Positions 61,352 to 64,000 of a stretch of DNA of 64,000 nucleotides are shown here, in pieces. Position numbers and translations under genes: made by a program. Under the pieces are notes generated by a model. The model had not been told where the DNA came from and ran no database searches. It was given only the letters and a program-made list of their open reading frames with translations. Position 1 is the stretch's first letter; the number at the start of each line of letters is the position of its first letter. Location of the stretch: positions 310,513-374,512 of the forward strand of contig JAVSML010001154.1 of NCBI GenBank assembly GCA_038503035.1. The letters run 5' to 3'. The DNA comes from Crocodylus rhombifer (Eukaryota; Chordata; Crocodylia; Crocodylidae).

Positions 61352-62790
61352 AGAATCATAGAATCATAGAACAGGTAAGGGCCTGGACGATCATCAAGTC
61401 TAGTACCTTGCCACGCGCAGGAAGTATTGGGCTCAGATGAGCTTGGCAAGGTTTGTCCTTATATCCAACCTCAATTTATCTTCTATTAATTTATGCCCAT
61501 TGGTCCTCGTCCTCCCTTTAGGTGCCCTCCTGAATAGTTGCTCTCCTAGTTCTTGATGCTTCCCTCTGAGGAGCCCAGTTCCCCAGTCTCTCCTCATAGG
61601 GCCTACCCTCCTTGCCCTTAATCAAACTGGTGGCCCTTCTTGGTACCCTTTCAAGCTTATCTATGTCCTTCTTGAAGTACAGTGCCCAGAACTGGGCATA
61701 GTACTCCAGCTAAGACCTTAGCAATGCTGAATAGAGAGAGAGGATTACCTCCCTGGATCTATTGGCCACACAGTGGCTGATGCAGGCCAGAGTTGTATTG
61801 GTCCTTTTGGCAGCCTCGTCACACTGTTGGGTCATATTTATCTTCCAGTCGATCGTTGCTCCCGGGTCTCATTCAGATGTTCTGCCAGCCAGTAGGTCAC
61901 CACCCATTGTATAGCTGCAGTGAGGGTTCTTCCTACCCAGGTGAAGGACCTTGCTCTTCTCTCTGTTAAACCTCATCTGATTTCATTCTACCCATAAGTC
62001 CAGTCTGTCAAGGCCCTCCTGGATCTTTGCCCTATCCTCTGGTGTGCCCACATTTCCCCACAGCTGGTGTCATCTGTGAACTTAATCATTGCACTTTCTA
62101 CCCCTTCATCCAAATCATTAATGAATATATTAAATAGCCCTGGTCCAAGCACCAATCTGTGGGTGGACCCCACTGGAGACGCTCCTCCAAGATGGGGCCA
62201 TCCCATCAATCACCACTCTCTGGGAGCAGCCTCTGAGGCAATTGCCACTTCACTGTAGACTGATCCAGCCCAATATTCTCCAGTTTGTTAGAGAGAATCC
62301 CACAGAGTCAAAGGCTTTACTGAAGTTTAAGTAGATGACATCAACCTTGTGTCCCTCATCCAGATGATTAGTGACCTGGTTGTAGAAGGACACAAGGTTC
62401 ATGAGGCATGATCTGCCCTCAACAAAGCCATGCTGGTTGCTGTTTAGCACCCCATCCATTACCAGCTTGTAAGTTGATGGCCTGCTTAATCAACTTTTCA
62501 AAGTTTTTACGCGGGCCGAGGTCAGATTGACTGGCCTGTAGTTTGCAGGTCATCTTTCTTCCCTTTCTTAAAGATGGGCATCACATAGGCCCTCTTCCAG
62601 GAATCTGGGACCATTCCTGAGTTCCACAACTCTTCAGATAGCTTGGCCAATGGTGCTGCTATAAGTTCAGCTAGTTCTTCCAGGACTCTTGGGTGTAGGT
62701 AGTCTCTCTGGTCCAGTGGACTTGAAAATGTCCAAGCATTGTAAAAGATCCTTCACCCTGATTATTTTCAGTAACTCTTATTAACCCTAC
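61352..62790 (-). mobile_element. CR1 LINE, 5'-truncated
   Basis: The left end has AATCATAGAATCATAGAACA, the inverted CR1 3' tail repeat. Minus frames 62250-62459 and 61988-62209 give RT blocks NQHGFVEGRSCLMNLVSFYN, DVIYLNFSKAFDSV, FNIFINDLDEGVESAMIKF and TDDTS (family: ADDT). The remainder to 62790 covers the pre-RT region. There are stops and frameshifts throughout. Confidence 0.9.
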
Positions 62791-63550
62791 TGTGCATTTC
62801 TTTCATCCATGATAACCTTTACCTCTTTAGTATGTATTGAAATGAAAGCTCTTCTGCTTTTTTTAAAAAGAAGAATTCAAACTTTGACTTCAAAAATTAA
62901 TTTTACTTTTGTATCTATTTCACTTACCTTTAAATATTGGCACACTTTTTACAAGAACTATGCACAAATGCCCTCTCAGTTTATTTTTAAGAACTGATTT
63001 ATTCAGTGGATTTATTTATATTAAATATAAAGTATATCCAGTTACTATCTAGATAACTCAATTAACCTACATCCATTTGCTTTCCCTTTAACCCTATCTT
63101 TCTGATTCACCTCTGTTTTCTTTTTCTATAATACAGGTCTAAGTACTGGGAAGAAAGATTAAATCCATGTACACTGAACCTGTAGAGTTCTCAGTAGATA
63201 ATGGAATGGTTCCTTTTGATGTTTTGAGTATTTTTCTCAGCTGACGTCAAGAATACACTGCAGTACAATACTGTAGGAAAAAATATTTTTTTCAAAAACA
63301 CATGAAAATATTTAAAAGGATGCATGCAGATCTTTCCCCCTTCAAATCTCCAAAGAAAATTTCTCACAGGTTAAATGATTCCAGTCAAGATCTTAGCCAT
63401 GAGTTATGAATCTGTTCTCCATTAATCTGCTCAGATGCAGTTTAACAACAACGATTTATCTTAACACTGTTTGAGAAACATTTCTACATACTGGTGATAA
63501 GTTTCTTCAGTCAAAAAGGGATGAAAATATTTGCAGTTCAGAAAAAGATA
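62791..63550. other. Intronic, no feature recognised
   Basis: A/T-rich, unique-looking sequence between the CR1 and the pogo-like element. Confidence 0.45.
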
Positions 63551-63552
63551 TA

Positions 63553-63920
63553 CAGCAAAAGCTTTGTTATCTGGTACTCATGGGGAACGGGGGGTGCCGG
63601 ATAACAAAATATACTGGTTAATTCAGAGGCCTGAACACGTGTCTTTGCCTGCTTGGGCTGCCGCCCCTCCTGCTGCACCGCTGCCCCTCTCATGGGCCCC
63701 ACGGGCCCCAAGGGACAGGGAGGCGGGCCCTGCACCGCCTGCTATGACCTGGGTCATAGGGGCTTGGCAGTACAGGCTGCTTTGCCCCGGGTCATGGGGG
63801 CTCGGCAAAACCCGAAGTGCCACAGTGGGCACTTCCAGTTTCATGTTTGCCTTACAAGCCAGTATGCCGGTTAATAGAGCATGCTGGTTTGTAAGGTGGT
63901 GGATAACGTGGCTTTTACTG
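63553..63920. mobile_element. pogo/Tigger-like MITE with TA target site
   Basis: The left end CAGCAAAAGCTTTGTTATC and the reverse complement of the right end, CAGTAAAAGCCACGTTATC, are inverted repeats. TA flanks both ends (63551-63552, 63921-63922), as Tc1/mariner-superfamily transposition produces. The interior is GC-rich and non-coding, with CCGGATAAC and CCGGTTAAT words. Confidence 0.75.
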
Positions 63921-63927
63921 TACTGTA

Positions 63928-64000
63928 TTTTCTTGCATACAACACGCACCTTTACCTCCAAGATTGAGGTTCATGTGTTAAGTGGGGAATCTGAATTTCT
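63928..64000. mobile_element. Possible transposon end cut by the window
   Basis: TGTATTTTCTTGCATACAAC followed by ACGCACC looks like the start of another MITE family, but the rest lies outside the window. Confidence 0.3.

Larger units (their letters stand above)
59095..64000 (+). other. HOMER1: HOMER1 intron 6, 5' part
   Basis: Begins with a strong GTGAGT donor and continues past the window. It holds an inverted-repeat element (59500-60560), a minus-strand CR1 copy and a pogo-like element. No further exon was seen. Confidence 0.85.

Overview
The window is a piece of a large vertebrate gene seen mostly through its introns. Two short exons, both on the + strand, are recognisable by their translated sequence as consecutive exons of HOMER1, the postsynaptic scaffold gene: exon 5 (12267-12409) and exon 6 (58938-59094). 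Almost everything else is the end of intron 4, the whole of intron 5 (about 46.5 kb) and the start of intron 6. The mobile elements (many CR1 LINEs, hAT and hAT-derived foldback elements, DIRS-like retroelements, Penelope-like foldbacks, a pogo-like element) suggest a non-avian sauropsid. I favour a crocodilian over a turtle from the look of the CR1 3' ends, but this is inference.

The most informative point is the right edge of exon 5. The reading frame runs through the splice donor for 11 more codons to a TAA at 12441-12443. This tail (RYRFNSHILIK) matches the known 11-residue tail of the activity-induced short isoform Homer1a, made in mammals by ending the transcript inside intron 5. The window therefore holds both products: read-through gives Homer1a, without the coiled coil, and splicing to exon 6 gives long Homer1, whose coiled coil begins in that exon. 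The roughly 6 kb after the Homer1a stop is A/T-rich, nearly free of recognisable mobile elements, and has AU-rich elements and several poly(A) signals, as expected of a long Homer1a 3'UTR.

Layout: 1-12266 end of intron 4, with small foldback elements, including a hAT element with an 8-bp target duplication (3693-3983) and another carrying an internal ~190-bp tandem repeat (6386-7275). 12267-12443 exon 5 plus Homer1a tail. 12444 to about 18.9 kb candidate Homer1a 3'UTR with one palindromic foldback insertion and an old 201-bp tandem duplication. 19-30 kb sparse intron with a decayed DUF659/hAT transposase (24629-26330, minus). 30-56 kb mobile-element-dense intron: CR1 copies, three Penelope-like copies, a complete but frameshifted hAT element (40181-43854), two DIRS-like remnants and a pair of hAT MITEs. 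57.8-58.7 kb two foldback elements just upstream of exon 6. 59095-64000 start of intron 6 with a CR1 copy and a pogo-like element. No mobile element here keeps an intact protein, and I see no RNA gene, CRISPR array or prokaryotic feature. Two 10-base N runs mark assembly gaps; one is flanked by identical 47-base sequences.
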